A DNA stretch of 64,000 nt, from the NCBI GenBank assembly GCA_020555605.1, contig JAJCJC010000004.1, positions 76,204 through 140,203 of the forward strand. Reading direction: 5' to 3'. Numbering within the stretch: position 1 is the stretch's first letter; each line of letters starts with the position of its first letter. Of this stretch, positions 54,723-63,678 are shown piece by piece. A program made the translations under genes and the position numbers. The notes beneath the pieces were generated by a model. It was not told where the DNA came from, ran no database searches, and was given only the letters and a program-made list of their open reading frames with translations. This DNA comes from a bacterium 210917-SL.2.15. GTDB lineage: Bacteria > Bacillota > Clostridia > Oscillospirales > Oscillospiraceae.

Positions 54723-54898
54723 ATGAAAACAGGTCTTACCAAACATCAGAAAACACCTGACATCTTTTTCGACGAGCAAGGGGATACCTGATTGCCTACG
54801 CATGGCACCCGGCCAGCAATGCCAGGGAGCTGGTGAAGTATGCAACCACTTATAACAAGGTATATATTACGCAATTATATGACCGTTATCATATATAA
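54723..54898 (+). pseudogene. Frameshifted small ORF of the element, unknown function
   Basis: The ATG at 54723 follows AGAAGGTG and reads KTGLTKHQKTPDIFFDEQG before a stop. Adding one G in the run at 54780-54783 continues the frame as GYLIAYAWHPASNARELVKY and TYNKVYITQLYDRYHI to a stop at 54896, a plausible 58-residue protein. The TGLTKHQKTPDIFFDE opening is typical of small ORFs on clostridial integrative elements. It is probably a recent frameshift or a base error. Confidence 0.5.
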
Positions 54899-54913
54899 AA
54901 TTACATTTACACT

Positions 54914-54941
54914 TGATAAAATCACGGATTCGTGATAAAAT
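54914..54941 (+). promoter_or_regulatory. Promoter with embedded operator of the defence operon
   Basis: TTGATA (54914-54919) and TAAAAT (54936-54941) are 16 bases apart. The spacer holds the inverted repeat ATCACGGATTCGTGAT (54921-54936), so a repressor bound there would block RNA polymerase. The HTH gene directly downstream is the likely regulator. Confidence 0.65.
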
Positions 54942-54973
54942 CGAATAATACATTTGATTATGAGAGGTGCGGT

Positions 54974-55198
54974 ATGGCAGTTTGTTACGATAAGCTTTTT
55001 CATTTGATGATAGATAAAAAAATTTCCAATGTTCAATTGAAAGATATGGCAGGTGTAAGTGCCAATATTATCACTCGTCTCAAAAGAGATGAGTATATCT
55101 CAACAGAAAGCATTGAAAAAATATGCTTGGCATTGAACTGCGGAGTAGATGATATTTTGGAATTTGTTCCTGAGAAAGAGGGTCGTGACAATGCCTAA
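54974..55198 (+). CDS. Small XRE-type control protein of the defence operon
   Basis: The 74-residue protein is a lone helix-turn-helix domain (LKDMAGVSANIITRLKRDEY near residues 24-43), of the YozG-like type. It resembles controller (C) proteins of restriction-modification systems in size and position. I start at the ATG at 54974 after GAGAGGTGCGGT. It overlaps the next gene by eight bases and sits just after a promoter with a dyad operator, so autoregulation of the operon is likely. Confidence 0.82.
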   Translation: MAVCYDKLFHLMIDKKISNVQLKDMAGVSANIITRLKRDEYISTESIEKICLALNCGVDDILEFVPEKEGRDNA

Positions 55199-58100
55199 TG
55201 CAAACTTGGTTGCAGCCCAGAATCAATTAAGAAATTTGGTTAGCATATACAACAGTAATTTTGACCAGTATCAACAAGCGACATATAACGAAACCCAAGT
55301 GAGAGTAGATTTCGTGAACCCGTTCTTTCAACTGCTGGGGTGGGATGTTTTAAATGAAGCAGGATTGCCTCAGCATTTACGAGAAGTTACTCACGAAGCT
55401 ACTGTTTTGGTTGAAGAAAATGGTGCACATAGGAGCAAAAAGCCTGATTATTCCTTCAAAGTCGGAACAGAAATACTTTTCTTTTTAGAGACGAAAAAAC
55501 CTTCTGTAAACATCACTGCTGACCGAGCACCATCTTTCCAGTTACGACGCTATGGATGGAGCGGAAACCTTAAAGTATCTGTCCTTACTAATTTCACAGA
55601 TCTATTTATATATGATTGTACAGTACGCCCAGTTGAAGGCGATGAAATTGGCACCGCACTTATTGCACACTATCATTACACAGAGTATGAAGATAAGTTT
55701 GAGGAAATTTACTCGTTGCTCTCGAAAGAGTCGGTCTTAAACGGAGATTTCCAGCGAATCTTCGGTAATGTCCGTGGTGCAATGCGCAGAGAACCTTTCG
55801 ATGCTTATTTTCTGGATCAAATTCGTGGATGGAGAAATCAATTAGGTAGCGATGTTGTGAGGAACAATCCCAATGTCGATGCTGTTACCCTTAATATTTT
55901 TGTCCAGAGAATTTTGAATCGATCTATTTTCTTGCGTATTTGTGAAGATAAAAATCTTGAAAATTACGAATCACTAAGGAGAATTACGACATATCAAGAG
56001 TTAAAAGATCTGTTTGCGGTTGCTGACCAAAAATATGATTCTGGATTATTTGAGATGCTGGATGAAGATCGGCTGATTATTTCCGATGCTGTCATCATTG
56101 ATATTTTCCAGAGCTTGTATTATCCGAATAATTCTTATGAATTTGGAGTCGTAGATCCCTATATTATCGGTCAGATCTATGAACTATTCTTAGCTGAAAC
56201 CCTAGAAATTAAGGCCAACGGTCAAGTTGTCTCTGTTAAAAAACCCGAAGTGGTAGATGCTCAAGGAACTGTTAATACTCCGAAAAATATTACCGATATT
56301 ATCGTGAATGAAACCTTGAGCAGTTTATATGCGGGGAAGACACCAGAAGAAGTGGCAAATTATCACATTGCTGATATTTGTTGTGGATCTGGCAACTTTT
56401 TGCTGTCTGCATTTGAGTATGTGGTGAATTTTCACATTGAATATTTACGCCAAAATAAATTGGAAGAATCTCTGCAAAATGGTAGCCTGTATCAACTTCC
56501 TGGGACACAAAGCCTTTTTCTTTCTTATGAACAGAAAAGAGATATTCTGAAGAATCTAATTTTTGGCGTAGATATTGATCCTCTGGCAATTGAAGTGACA
56601 AAATTCAGTTTGCTGTTAAAAGTATTGGAGGATTCTTCAGCGGAAGAATTAGATGCGTACCATGTAAGAACGCACAACCGGATTTTGCCTAATTTGGACG
56701 AGAATATCAAACTTGGAAACAGTTTGGTTGATACAAGCTATGCTCGTTACAACCGTACAATTTATCAAAATCCTAATTTGATGAACAAGTTGCGGATGTT
56801 TGATTGGAACCACGAGTTTCCAGCAGGAAAGTTTGATGCCATTATAGGCAACCCTCCCTATATCCGAGTGCAGAACATGGTTCACTACTCGCCGGAGGAA
56901 TATGCTTTTTACAAGAGTAATCACTCTGGATATGTAACTGCAGTTACGGAGACATTAGATAAGTATTATTTGTTTATTGAAAGAGCTCTTTCACTTTTAA
57001 AAGATACCGGTGTTTTAGGCTATATTGTTCCCCATAAATTCATGAACATCCAATCTGGTGCTGAATTAAGAGGACTTCTCTCAGCTCATAGAAATGTTAA
57101 AAAAATTATGCACTTCGGCACACATCAGGTCTTTGAAAACAGAAGTACTTATACTTGTATTTTGATTATGTCAAAGCAGCCGAATGATGAATTTCAGATT
57201 GGATTTGTGCAGAATCTAAACCAGTTCTTGTTTGAGCACACTGTGGAATGCGCTATATATGCGGCCCCTTATTTGTCTCGGCAGCCTTGGGCTTTTTTAC
57301 CGCAGTCACTTATTAACCAGCTGCATAGAGCCGAGGAGAATTGCGAACCTCTTGCGAATTTAGCTGATATTTTTGTGGGAGTACAGACAAGCGCTGACAA
57401 TATTTATATCATTCATGTAGATCGGGAAGATGAAGATTTCGTATACAGTCATGAAGAAAATGGAACTGAGTTTCAGCTCGAAAAAGGCATCTTAAGAAAA
57501 AGCGTCTATGATGCCAAACTGACGAGCTACGAGAAGATTACAGCAAATAGTTATATTATTTTCCCGTACAAAGAAGTTGACGGAAAGCCTAAGCTTTATG
57601 ATATAGAGGAAATGGAGAACCAGTTCCCTCACGCATTCGAGTACCTAAGGCGTCATAAACAGGCATTGGATAGGCGTAATATGCCCAATCGAACGGAGCT
57701 GAATTGGTATGCATTTGGCCGCAGCCAAAGCTTGAGAAGATTTATGTCTGGTGAGCACTTGGTCTGGCCCGTACTCTCGTTGTCCTCCAATTATGTTTAC
57801 GATGATGAACTGGTTGTTTTTACTGGTGGAGGAAATGGGCCGTTCTATGGCCTGCAGATGAAACAAAATGCTCAAGAATCAATTTTCTATGTGCAGGCAA
57901 TCCTAAATCATTGGCTGATGGAACTTTTAGTGAAAAGTAAAGCCAGTACTTTCCGTGGAGATTACTACTCACATGGAAAACAGTTTATTGCGACATTGCC
58001 AATTTATCGGATTGACTATGGGAATCCGTCAGATGTGCAGAAGCATGATAATATTGTTGAACATGTACGTACGCTTATGAATCTAAAGAATCAGGCCAAT

Positions 58101-58226
58101 CATGCACGAAATGCTACGGAGAAAACTGTGTTTGAACGCTCTATAAATGCAGTAAACGATGAGTTGAATACTTTGATTGATGCATTATATCAAGTGGAAG
58201 CTCAGGAAAACGGGGATGAAGAATGA
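55191..58226 (+). CDS. Nuclease-methyltransferase fusion (type IIG-like restriction-modification enzyme)
   Basis: The 1011-residue protein starts with an HsdR-N-like PD-(D/E)xK domain: Glu34 in YNETQVR, Asp86 in KKPDYSF and Glu100-Thr-Lys102 in FFLETKKP. An Eco57I-type N6-adenine methyltransferase follows, with SAM motif ADICCGSGNFL at 394-404 and catalytic NPPY at 554-557. The last 400 residues should hold target recognition; LPIYRIDYGN near the end is typical of specificity domains. The ATG at 55191 follows AGAGGGTCG. The nuclease domain may restrict, or only be regulatory. Confidence 0.88.
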   Translation: MPNANLVAAQNQLRNLVSIYNSNFDQYQQATYNETQVRVDFVNPFFQLLGWDVLNEAGLPQHLREVTHEATVLVEENGAHRSKKPDYSFKVGTEILFFLETKKPSVNITADRAPSFQLRRYGWSGNLKVSVLTNFTDLFIYDCTVRPVEGDEIGTALIAHYHYTEYEDKFEEIYSLLSKESVLNGDFQRIFGNVRGAMRREPFDAYFLDQIRGWRNQLGSDVVRNNPNVDAVTLNIFVQRILNRSIFLRICEDKNLENYESLRRITTYQELKDLFAVADQKYDSGLFEMLDEDRLIISDAVIIDIFQSLYYPNNSYEFGVVDPYIIGQIYELFLAETLEIKANGQVVSVKKPEVVDAQGTVNTPKNITDIIVNETLSSLYAGKTPEEVANYHIADICCGSGNFLLSAFEYVVNFHIEYLRQNKLEESLQNGSLYQLPGTQSLFLSYEQKRDILKNLIFGVDIDPLAIEVTKFSLLLKVLEDSSAEELDAYHVRTHNRILPNLDENIKLGNSLVDTSYARYNRTIYQNPNLMNKLRMFDWNHEFPAGKFDAIIGNPPYIRVQNMVHYSPEEYAFYKSNHSGYVTAVTETLDKYYLFIERALSLLKDTGVLGYIVPHKFMNIQSGAELRGLLSAHRNVKKIMHFGTHQVFENRSTYTCILIMSKQPNDEFQIGFVQNLNQFLFEHTVECAIYAAPYLSRQPWAFLPQSLINQLHRAEENCEPLANLADIFVGVQTSADNIYIIHVDREDEDFVYSHEENGTEFQLEKGILRKSVYDAKLTSYEKITANSYIIFPYKEVDGKPKLYDIEEMENQFPHAFEYLRRHKQALDRRNMPNRTELNWYAFGRSQSLRRFMSGEHLVWPVLSLSSNYVYDDELVVFTGGGNGPFYGLQMKQNAQESIFYVQAILNHWLMELLVKSKASTFRGDYYSHGKQFIATLPIYRIDYGNPSDVQKHDNIVEHVRTLMNLKNQANHARNATEKTVFERSINAVNDELNTLIDALYQVEAQENGDEE

Positions 58227-59851
58227 AACCAATCGAAGGATACAACAAATTGAGAGGCGGATATTATACGCCTAAAAAGATAGCAGAGCTTATTGCAACT
58301 TGGGCAATCAGGACGAAGAATGATGAAATTCTGGAACCAAGTTGCGGAGACGGAAGTTTCATCAGCGCCATTGCAGATAGGCTGCACGAAATGGGAGCAT
58401 CAGATCAGTCCATTAAACACAATGTTACTGGTGTTGAACTGGATAAAGTTGAAGCAAGTAAAGCCAGTCAGTACGGACCTAATGTAGTCCAGAGCGACTT
58501 TTTTACCTACTATCAGAAGTGCATTGATGGGGAAAAAGAGTTTGATGTCATCGTAGGAAATCCGCCCTTCATTCGTTACCAAAATTTTGAAGAAGAGTAT
58601 CGGAAAGTTGCGTTTGAACTGATGACAAAACATGGCTTCCAGCCGAATCGACTTATGAACATTTGGCTGCCTTTCCTTGTGCTTGCTTGCAAAGCGTTGA
58701 AACCAGATGGTCGAGTAGGTATGGTAATTCCGGCTGAACTGTTTCAGGTGGATTATGCTGCTGAAGCAAGACTGTTTTTAAGCAATTACTTTGAAAGCCT
58801 GACTCTCGTAACATTTAAAAAGCTGGTTTTCGATGATATTCAGCAGGAAGTCATTCTACTTCTCGGTGAAAGAAAATCGAGCAAACAAGGCATTAGAGTT
58901 GTTGAGTTAGATGGTTTGGAGTCTTTAATTTCTGCTGGTCAAACGTGTTTGGAAGTTGCAGAAGTGAAAAAACTGGATCACAGCAAAGATAAGTGGGTAA
59001 AATACTATCTTTCAAACGAAGAGCTGAACCTTCTTGATCGACTTAACAAATCCAGTAAGATTACAAATGCAACAGATCTTTATGATGTGAATGTCGGTTT
59101 GGTGAGTGGCGAAAATGCTTTTTTTGTAATAAATCAAGAAATTGTAGATAAATTTCATTTGCAGGAAAGTGTGGTCCCCATTATTAGCCGTACGGATCAG
59201 ATTAAAGGTCTTGAGTTGACTGAACAGGACTACGAAAATCTGGTTAAAGCAGGCAAAAAAGTCTATTTCTTTGAGCCCGCAGACCTACCGATTGATGAAT
59301 TGCCAAAATCTCAACGAAAGTATATCCAGTGGGGCGAAGCTCAAGAGTATAACAAAAATTATAAATGCCGAATTAGGCCAAGATGGTACCATGTTTCTTA
59401 TACATGGCGTGCAGAGGCGTTTTTAGTACGACAAGCTAATCTTTACCCCAAGATGGTCCTGAATAATAAACATGCGCTTGTGACAGATACACTTCACAAG
59501 GTTCGGTTCCATGAAGGGGTTGATGGCAGAACAGTTGTTGGAGCATTCCTAAACACATATACTCTGGCGCTTAGTGAAACATTGGGCCGAAGCTATGGCG
59601 GTGGTGTTTTGACCTTTGAGCCAGGCGAGATGCGCAAAATGCGTATACCCATGATAGCAGCTGATAAACTCGATTTGGACAAGATGGATGCATTGCAGCG
59701 TGAAGGAAAAATTGATGACATTCTTCAGTATACGGATGAAATTCTGCTACATCAGGGGCTTGGCCTTACAGCTCATGAGGTAGAACTACTCCATAACATT
59801 TGGAGCAAAATGAAGGACCGTAGACTTTCAAGAAAAAATCGAAAAGGCTAA
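58223..59851 (+). CDS. Second N6-adenine DNA methyltransferase (TaqI/Eco57I-like)
   Basis: The 542-residue protein begins with the class I pattern GGYYTPKKIAELIATWAIR and SAM motif ILEPSCGDGSFISAI (residues 36-50), then catalytic NPPF at 113-116. The C-terminal half is a specificity-like region ending in a helical tail. It overlaps the upstream gene by four bases (ATGA), so the two are translated together. It may methylate the second strand or another site, or form a complex with the fusion protein; sequence alone cannot tell. Confidence 0.88.
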   Translation: MKPIEGYNKLRGGYYTPKKIAELIATWAIRTKNDEILEPSCGDGSFISAIADRLHEMGASDQSIKHNVTGVELDKVEASKASQYGPNVVQSDFFTYYQKCIDGEKEFDVIVGNPPFIRYQNFEEEYRKVAFELMTKHGFQPNRLMNIWLPFLVLACKALKPDGRVGMVIPAELFQVDYAAEARLFLSNYFESLTLVTFKKLVFDDIQQEVILLLGERKSSKQGIRVVELDGLESLISAGQTCLEVAEVKKLDHSKDKWVKYYLSNEELNLLDRLNKSSKITNATDLYDVNVGLVSGENAFFVINQEIVDKFHLQESVVPIISRTDQIKGLELTEQDYENLVKAGKKVYFFEPADLPIDELPKSQRKYIQWGEAQEYNKNYKCRIRPRWYHVSYTWRAEAFLVRQANLYPKMVLNNKHALVTDTLHKVRFHEGVDGRTVVGAFLNTYTLALSETLGRSYGGGVLTFEPGEMRKMRIPMIAADKLDLDKMDALQREGKIDDILQYTDEILLHQGLGLTAHEVELLHNIWSKMKDRRLSRKNRKG

Positions 59852-59871
59852 GGAGAAAGGAGGTAGAATAT

Positions 59872-60870
59872 ATGGACTGGGATGGTTGTGTTAATTTGGC
59901 GCAAAGCTATTTGGAAAACAGTCCACTAATTGTATTAGGGTCAGGTGCTTCAATGCCGTACGGACTACCTTCCATGAGAAATCTGGCTGAAGCAATAGAG
60001 GCTGACCCCGTTGTAAAAGACGATCCAGAGTTTGCAAACTTATGTCAAGCAATAGATGCAAGCGGTCTTGAGGCGGCAATAGATAGTGTTCAACTTAGGC
60101 CGGAAACCATTGAACACATCAGGACAGTGACTTGGGAAACCATAAATCGCCATGATACGGAATTCTTTGACACGAACCAATTATCTCCGCCTAAAGAATT
60201 TGTGGAATTGCTAAATAAGGTAATCGCACCTGCACCAAATAAGGCAGTTGTTGTTACTACAAACTATGATAGACTTCCTGAATATGCTGCGGATGGCATT
60301 GATGCCACATCTATTACTGGATTCGAAGGTTCTATTTTGCGGAAATTAGAAATTCCAAGTTCGGCAACTAAGCAGCGCCGCACACGGTGTAGGGAACGAA
60401 CTGTTGATATTTGGAAAGTTCATGGTTCACTGGATTGGTTTGTTGATAGAAATGATAAAATCATTTCTGTACCAATGTCAAGAAAAATCCCGGAAGGGTT
60501 TTATCCTCTTGTTGTACCACCAGGAAAAGAAAAATATAGCAGCACCCATAAAGAACCGTATCGTTCGATCATTGCTGAAGCGGACAAGGCATTTATCCAG
60601 GCAGGAGCATACTTGTGTATTGGATATGGATTTAATGACGAACATATTCAACCGAAACTGTTGGCGCAAATAGCAACAGGAAAACCAATTATTATTCTTG
60701 CTCGTACTATGACGGAGGCGTGCCGAAAACATATTATAGAAGCTAAAATACGAAAGTATTTAATCTTTGAAAGGGCAGATGATCAGCATACTACCGTTTA
60801 TAGCAATGGTTGGTCTGAGACATATGATGGACAATATTGGTCTCTTGAAGAATTTCTAAAAATATGGTGA
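59872..60870 (+). CDS. SIR2-family protein (NADase-like defence effector)
   Basis: The 332-residue protein has a SIR2 fold: NAD-binding GSGASMPYGLPSM at residues 23-35, TTNYD with Asn131, catalytic-type His184 in WKVHGSLDW and a late GYGFNDEHI at 251-259. Defence SIR2 proteins destroy NAD+ on phage infection and stop the cell. AAAGGAGGTAGAATAT precedes the ATG at 59872, 20 bases after the methyltransferase. A HerA-type ATPase follows, the known partner in SIR2-HerA systems. Confidence 0.9.
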   Translation: MDWDGCVNLAQSYLENSPLIVLGSGASMPYGLPSMRNLAEAIEADPVVKDDPEFANLCQAIDASGLEAAIDSVQLRPETIEHIRTVTWETINRHDTEFFDTNQLSPPKEFVELLNKVIAPAPNKAVVVTTNYDRLPEYAADGIDATSITGFEGSILRKLEIPSSATKQRRTRCRERTVDIWKVHGSLDWFVDRNDKIISVPMSRKIPEGFYPLVVPPGKEKYSSTHKEPYRSIIAEADKAFIQAGAYLCIGYGFNDEHIQPKLLAQIATGKPIIILARTMTEACRKHIIEAKIRKYLIFERADDQHTTVYSNGWSETYDGQYWSLEEFLKIW

Positions 60871-60882
60871 GGAGGTAGTGTG

Positions 60883-62592
60883 ATGGGCATATTTGAATAT
60901 AACCAAGATGAGTTGCTGGGAACAGTAGAAAGCGTAGATACATCCACAGCAATTATCAAAGTTGAGAATGATGACAAGCTTAGAGGACTACAAGTTAATC
61001 ACCTTGTGACTATTCAAAGCTCTAAAGTAGGTCAGCACTTAATTGGATTGGTATCTAAAATTATACGAAAATCTGGATTTACAGATTCTGCAGAAGACCT
61101 AACGCCAGATTTGAGCTTTAATGTGATTAAAGTAGTGCTGATCGGAACACATTTAGATAAAGAAGGTCTCAAAGAAAATGTCTTCCGCCGCTCTTTGGCA
61201 ACAGTTCCAACCATTAATGCAGAATGTTACCTGATTAATGGCGAAAGATTGAAACAATTTATGCAGGCGGTCTCTTCTGTTCCTGAAGGACAAGATCAAA
61301 TTTGTCTTCAAATCGGAAAGTATTCTATTGATGAAGATGCGACTGCATGGATTAATGGTAATAAACTATTTCAACGTCATGCTGTAATTGTTGGCAGTAC
61401 TGGCTCCGGAAAATCTTGGTGTGTAGCAAAAATACTTGAGCAAGTAGCTGAGCTGAAATCAGCAGATGCACTTCTTTTTGATATTCATGGGGAGTACTCT
61501 ACATTGGAGGGAGACAACTTTACACACTTAAAGGTTGCGGGCCCTAATGATACCATATCAGAAGGTATTCTGTTTCTTCCATATTGGCTACTTACTTATG
61601 AAGAAATGTTGTCTCTAATGTTAGATCGTAGTGATAATAATGCACCTAATCAGGCTATGATGTTCAGTAACCAAGTGATTAAGCATAAAAAAGACTTTTT
61701 ACATGGTATGGGCTTAGAAGAAATGGAAGCTAACATTACGTTAGATAGTCCCATTCCTTATAGCTTGGATAAAATGATCGACTGTCTGACAGCGTTAGAT
61801 CAAGAAATGGTACCGGGAGCACGTGCGGGGGCAGAGAAAAAGGGACCGTACAACGGTCAGTTTACTCGTTTCATCCAAAGATTAGAGACAAAGCGAAAAG
61901 ATAAACGATTGAACTTTATGTTTAGCCGAGAGGAATCGCTGTTAAAATATGACTATATGGATGAACTTTGCTGTAAACTGATGCTACCAGCACAAAATGG
62001 GAAAAAGGGTGTCAAAATTATAGACTTCTCCGAGGTTCCTTCTGATATTCTTCCTCTGATAGTCTCCTTGATTGCGAGAGTCGTTTTCTCAGTTCAGCAG
62101 TGGTCACAAGTTGGAGAGCGACATCCAATAGCTATTTTCTGCGATGAGGCTCATTTGTATATCCCTGCTCATACAGAGAAAAGTATTGATGATGCCAGCT
62201 TGGTTACTTTTGAGCGAATTTCAAAGGAAGGGCGTAAATACGGAGTTGGACTGGTAGTAATATCTCAACGCCCGTCAGAAGTAAATCGAACGGTGTTGAG
62301 TCAGAGCAACAACTTTATTGCAATGCGTTTGACCAATGCTGATGACCAGGCGGTAGTCAAGAGATTGCTTCCTGATAGCTTAGGTGATTATGCAGAGATG
62401 CTCCCAATTTTGGATATTGGTGAAGCGTTGATTGTGGGGGATGCCAGTCTTCTTCCGAGCAGAATTAGGATTGCGCCTCCAAAGCTGAAGCCAAGAAGTG
62501 CGACGATTGATTTCTGGGATGAGTGGGCTAAGGAAACTTCGGCAGTTAATATCCGTAATGCGATTGAGGCGCTGAGAAAACAATCCAAATAA
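60883..62592 (+). CDS. HerA-type ATPase
   Basis: The 569-residue protein has an N-terminal HAS-barrel-like domain (residues about 8-90), Walker A GSTGSGKSW near 171-179 and Walker B IFCDEAHLYIP near 418-428, followed by EGRKYGVGLVVISQRPSEVN. HerA ATPases form hexameric rings that bind or move along DNA, and partner with SIR2, DUF4297 or nuclease proteins in defence. I start at the ATG at 60883, seven bases after GGAGG; a GTG one codon earlier is possible. It ends the operon. Confidence 0.92.
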   Translation: MGIFEYNQDELLGTVESVDTSTAIIKVENDDKLRGLQVNHLVTIQSSKVGQHLIGLVSKIIRKSGFTDSAEDLTPDLSFNVIKVVLIGTHLDKEGLKENVFRRSLATVPTINAECYLINGERLKQFMQAVSSVPEGQDQICLQIGKYSIDEDATAWINGNKLFQRHAVIVGSTGSGKSWCVAKILEQVAELKSADALLFDIHGEYSTLEGDNFTHLKVAGPNDTISEGILFLPYWLLTYEEMLSLMLDRSDNNAPNQAMMFSNQVIKHKKDFLHGMGLEEMEANITLDSPIPYSLDKMIDCLTALDQEMVPGARAGAEKKGPYNGQFTRFIQRLETKRKDKRLNFMFSREESLLKYDYMDELCCKLMLPAQNGKKGVKIIDFSEVPSDILPLIVSLIARVVFSVQQWSQVGERHPIAIFCDEAHLYIPAHTEKSIDDASLVTFERISKEGRKYGVGLVVISQRPSEVNRTVLSQSNNFIAMRLTNADDQAVVKRLLPDSLGDYAEMLPILDIGEALIVGDASLLPSRIRIAPPKLKPRSATIDFWDEWAKETSAVNIRNAIEALRKQSK

Positions 62593-62657
62593 TCATAAAA
62601 CACTTGCTTCTACCTCTCGCAACAGTTGTACTTAAACTTAAGAGCCAGGAGCGAGTT

Positions 62658-62707
62658 GAAGTAATAAATCAGCCGAGCAGCATCCCACTGCCCGGCTGAT
62701 TGACTTC
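62658..62707. terminator. Hairpin after the defence operon
   Basis: AATCAGCCG/CGGCTGATT with an outer GAAGT/ACTTC pairing separates the HerA gene from the convergent DUF6809 gene. T-runs are short on both sides. Confidence 0.65.
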
Positions 62708-62721
62708 ATTTAGTTGCTGAT

Positions 62722-62985
62722 TTATTCTTCCATGATCTCAAGCATCATTCTGGCACCCAGCTTAAAGCTATTTTGGAACAGCAGGCACTCTGCCATGGTC
62801 TGATACTCACGAACGGCGTCCGTATATCGAGAGAACAGTTCTTTCTGTTCATCCGTCATGGTTGCCTGAAGCTTTTCTTCATTTCGGGTAATCAGGTGAA
62901 GCACTTCCTTGTATTCCTTGCAGGCGTTTGTGTCGTATTCGGTCGGTTCAATGTTGCCATACCAAAATTCTTCAAGAAGTCTCAT
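62722..62985 (-). CDS. DUF6809-family protein
   Basis: The 87-residue helical protein (LLEEFWYGNIEPTEYD at the start; FQNSFKLGARMMLEIMEE at the end) matches a small family found on clostridial mobile elements, of unknown function. Its ATG overlaps the TnpV stop (ATGA), so the two are co-translated. Confidence 0.75.
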   Translation of the reverse strand: MRLLEEFWYGNIEPTEYDTNACKEYKEVLHLITRNEEKLQATMTDEQKELFSRYTDAVREYQTMAECLLFQNSFKLGARMMLEIMEE

Positions 62986-63383
62986 ACGGCATCCTCCCCA
63001 TAGATCAGCTCTTGGAGGATGATTTCCTCTGCCCGGTTTCGGATGTTATTCATAGCTCCCACCCATGCCATCTGATCCTGCGCTTTCAGCTGCTCATTGA
63101 TACCCTCCTTCTCTGCCAGCTGTGTTATGAGCAGATGGAGTTTGTTTCGTGCCTGGGTATCAATATCAGCCAGATAGCTGTGCAATTTCCCGCTGAGAAC
63201 AAGGTCGGAATAGAGCACGGGACGATGTTCTTTCAGGTATTGCTGGTGCTTTCTGCCCCACATACCAATACACATACCAATAGGAGATGTCCCCGCTTCA
63301 TCCAACACTAAGCAGGGGATATAGTAGTCGCCCTGGAGTTCATACCAAAGGCCGTTGCATTGATTGAAGATGCATTTTTTCAT
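62982..63383 (-). CDS. tnpV: TnpV-family transposon-encoded protein
   Basis: The 133-residue protein has the TnpV pattern: GLWYELQGDYYIPCLVL, WGRKHQQYLKEHRPVLYSDL and GKLHSYLADIDTQARNKLHL. TnpV is a conserved accessory protein of clostridial integrative elements with no established activity. I start at the ATG at 63383 after GGAGGACAGC. It is the rightmost gene of the element. Confidence 0.85.
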   Translation of the reverse strand: MKKCIFNQCNGLWYELQGDYYIPCLVLDEAGTSPIGMCIGMWGRKHQQYLKEHRPVLYSDLVLSGKLHSYLADIDTQARNKLHLLITQLAEKEGINEQLKAQDQMAWVGAMNNIRNRAEEIILQELIYGEDAV

Positions 63384-63644
63384 TATGCTGTCCTCCGTGT
63401 GTGAATTTAATTTTGAGGTGAAGACAAGAACAGCAACCAAGTTTCTTTCCCTACTGTTGTCCTGCGTTGCCCTGGGCAGCAATACGCAAGGCACACATAA
63501 GGAGCAAAACCTGTTTTTCGTGCGTCGTGCACGATGGTGAAAATTAGAACTTCATGTGCAGAAAAACCGCAGTATTAAGCCAAAAATCATGTGGAAGGCG
63601 AAGAAATATCCAGATGTTTGGCAGGGGTGGCACCAAGCCCTTGA

Positions 63645-63659
63645 AGTTCAGCAAGCGCT
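63645..63659 (+). other. Proposed attachment site, right (displaced rpsI 3' end)
   Basis: AGTTCAGCAAGCGCT followed by GA reads TTC AGC AAG CGC TGA, that is FSKR-stop, the end of S9. It differs from the left copy only at the two bases that change serine TCC to AGC. A terminator follows 20 bases later. Confidence 0.65.
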
Positions 63660-63678
63660 GAGAAATGCATGCAGTTCA

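Larger units (their letters stand above)
48145..63659. mobile_element. Integrative mobilizable element in rpsI, about 15.5 kb
   Basis: The element runs from the rpsI 3' end to a second 15-bp rpsI-like end at 63645. It carries a tyrosine integrase, an XRE repressor with divergent early promoter, a small excisionase-like protein, a DUF3987 primase-helicase, oriT, a MobV relaxase, a defence cargo operon, DUF6809 and TnpV. No type IV secretion genes are present, so it would need a helper conjugative element. The cargo is visibly more AT-rich than the host genes. Confidence 0.75.

Noticed and set aside
63447..63456. TTTCCCTACT, also present at 48163-48172
   Set aside because: A ten-base match is too short to define element ends; the 15-base rpsI-end repeat with synonymous codons is a much better candidate.
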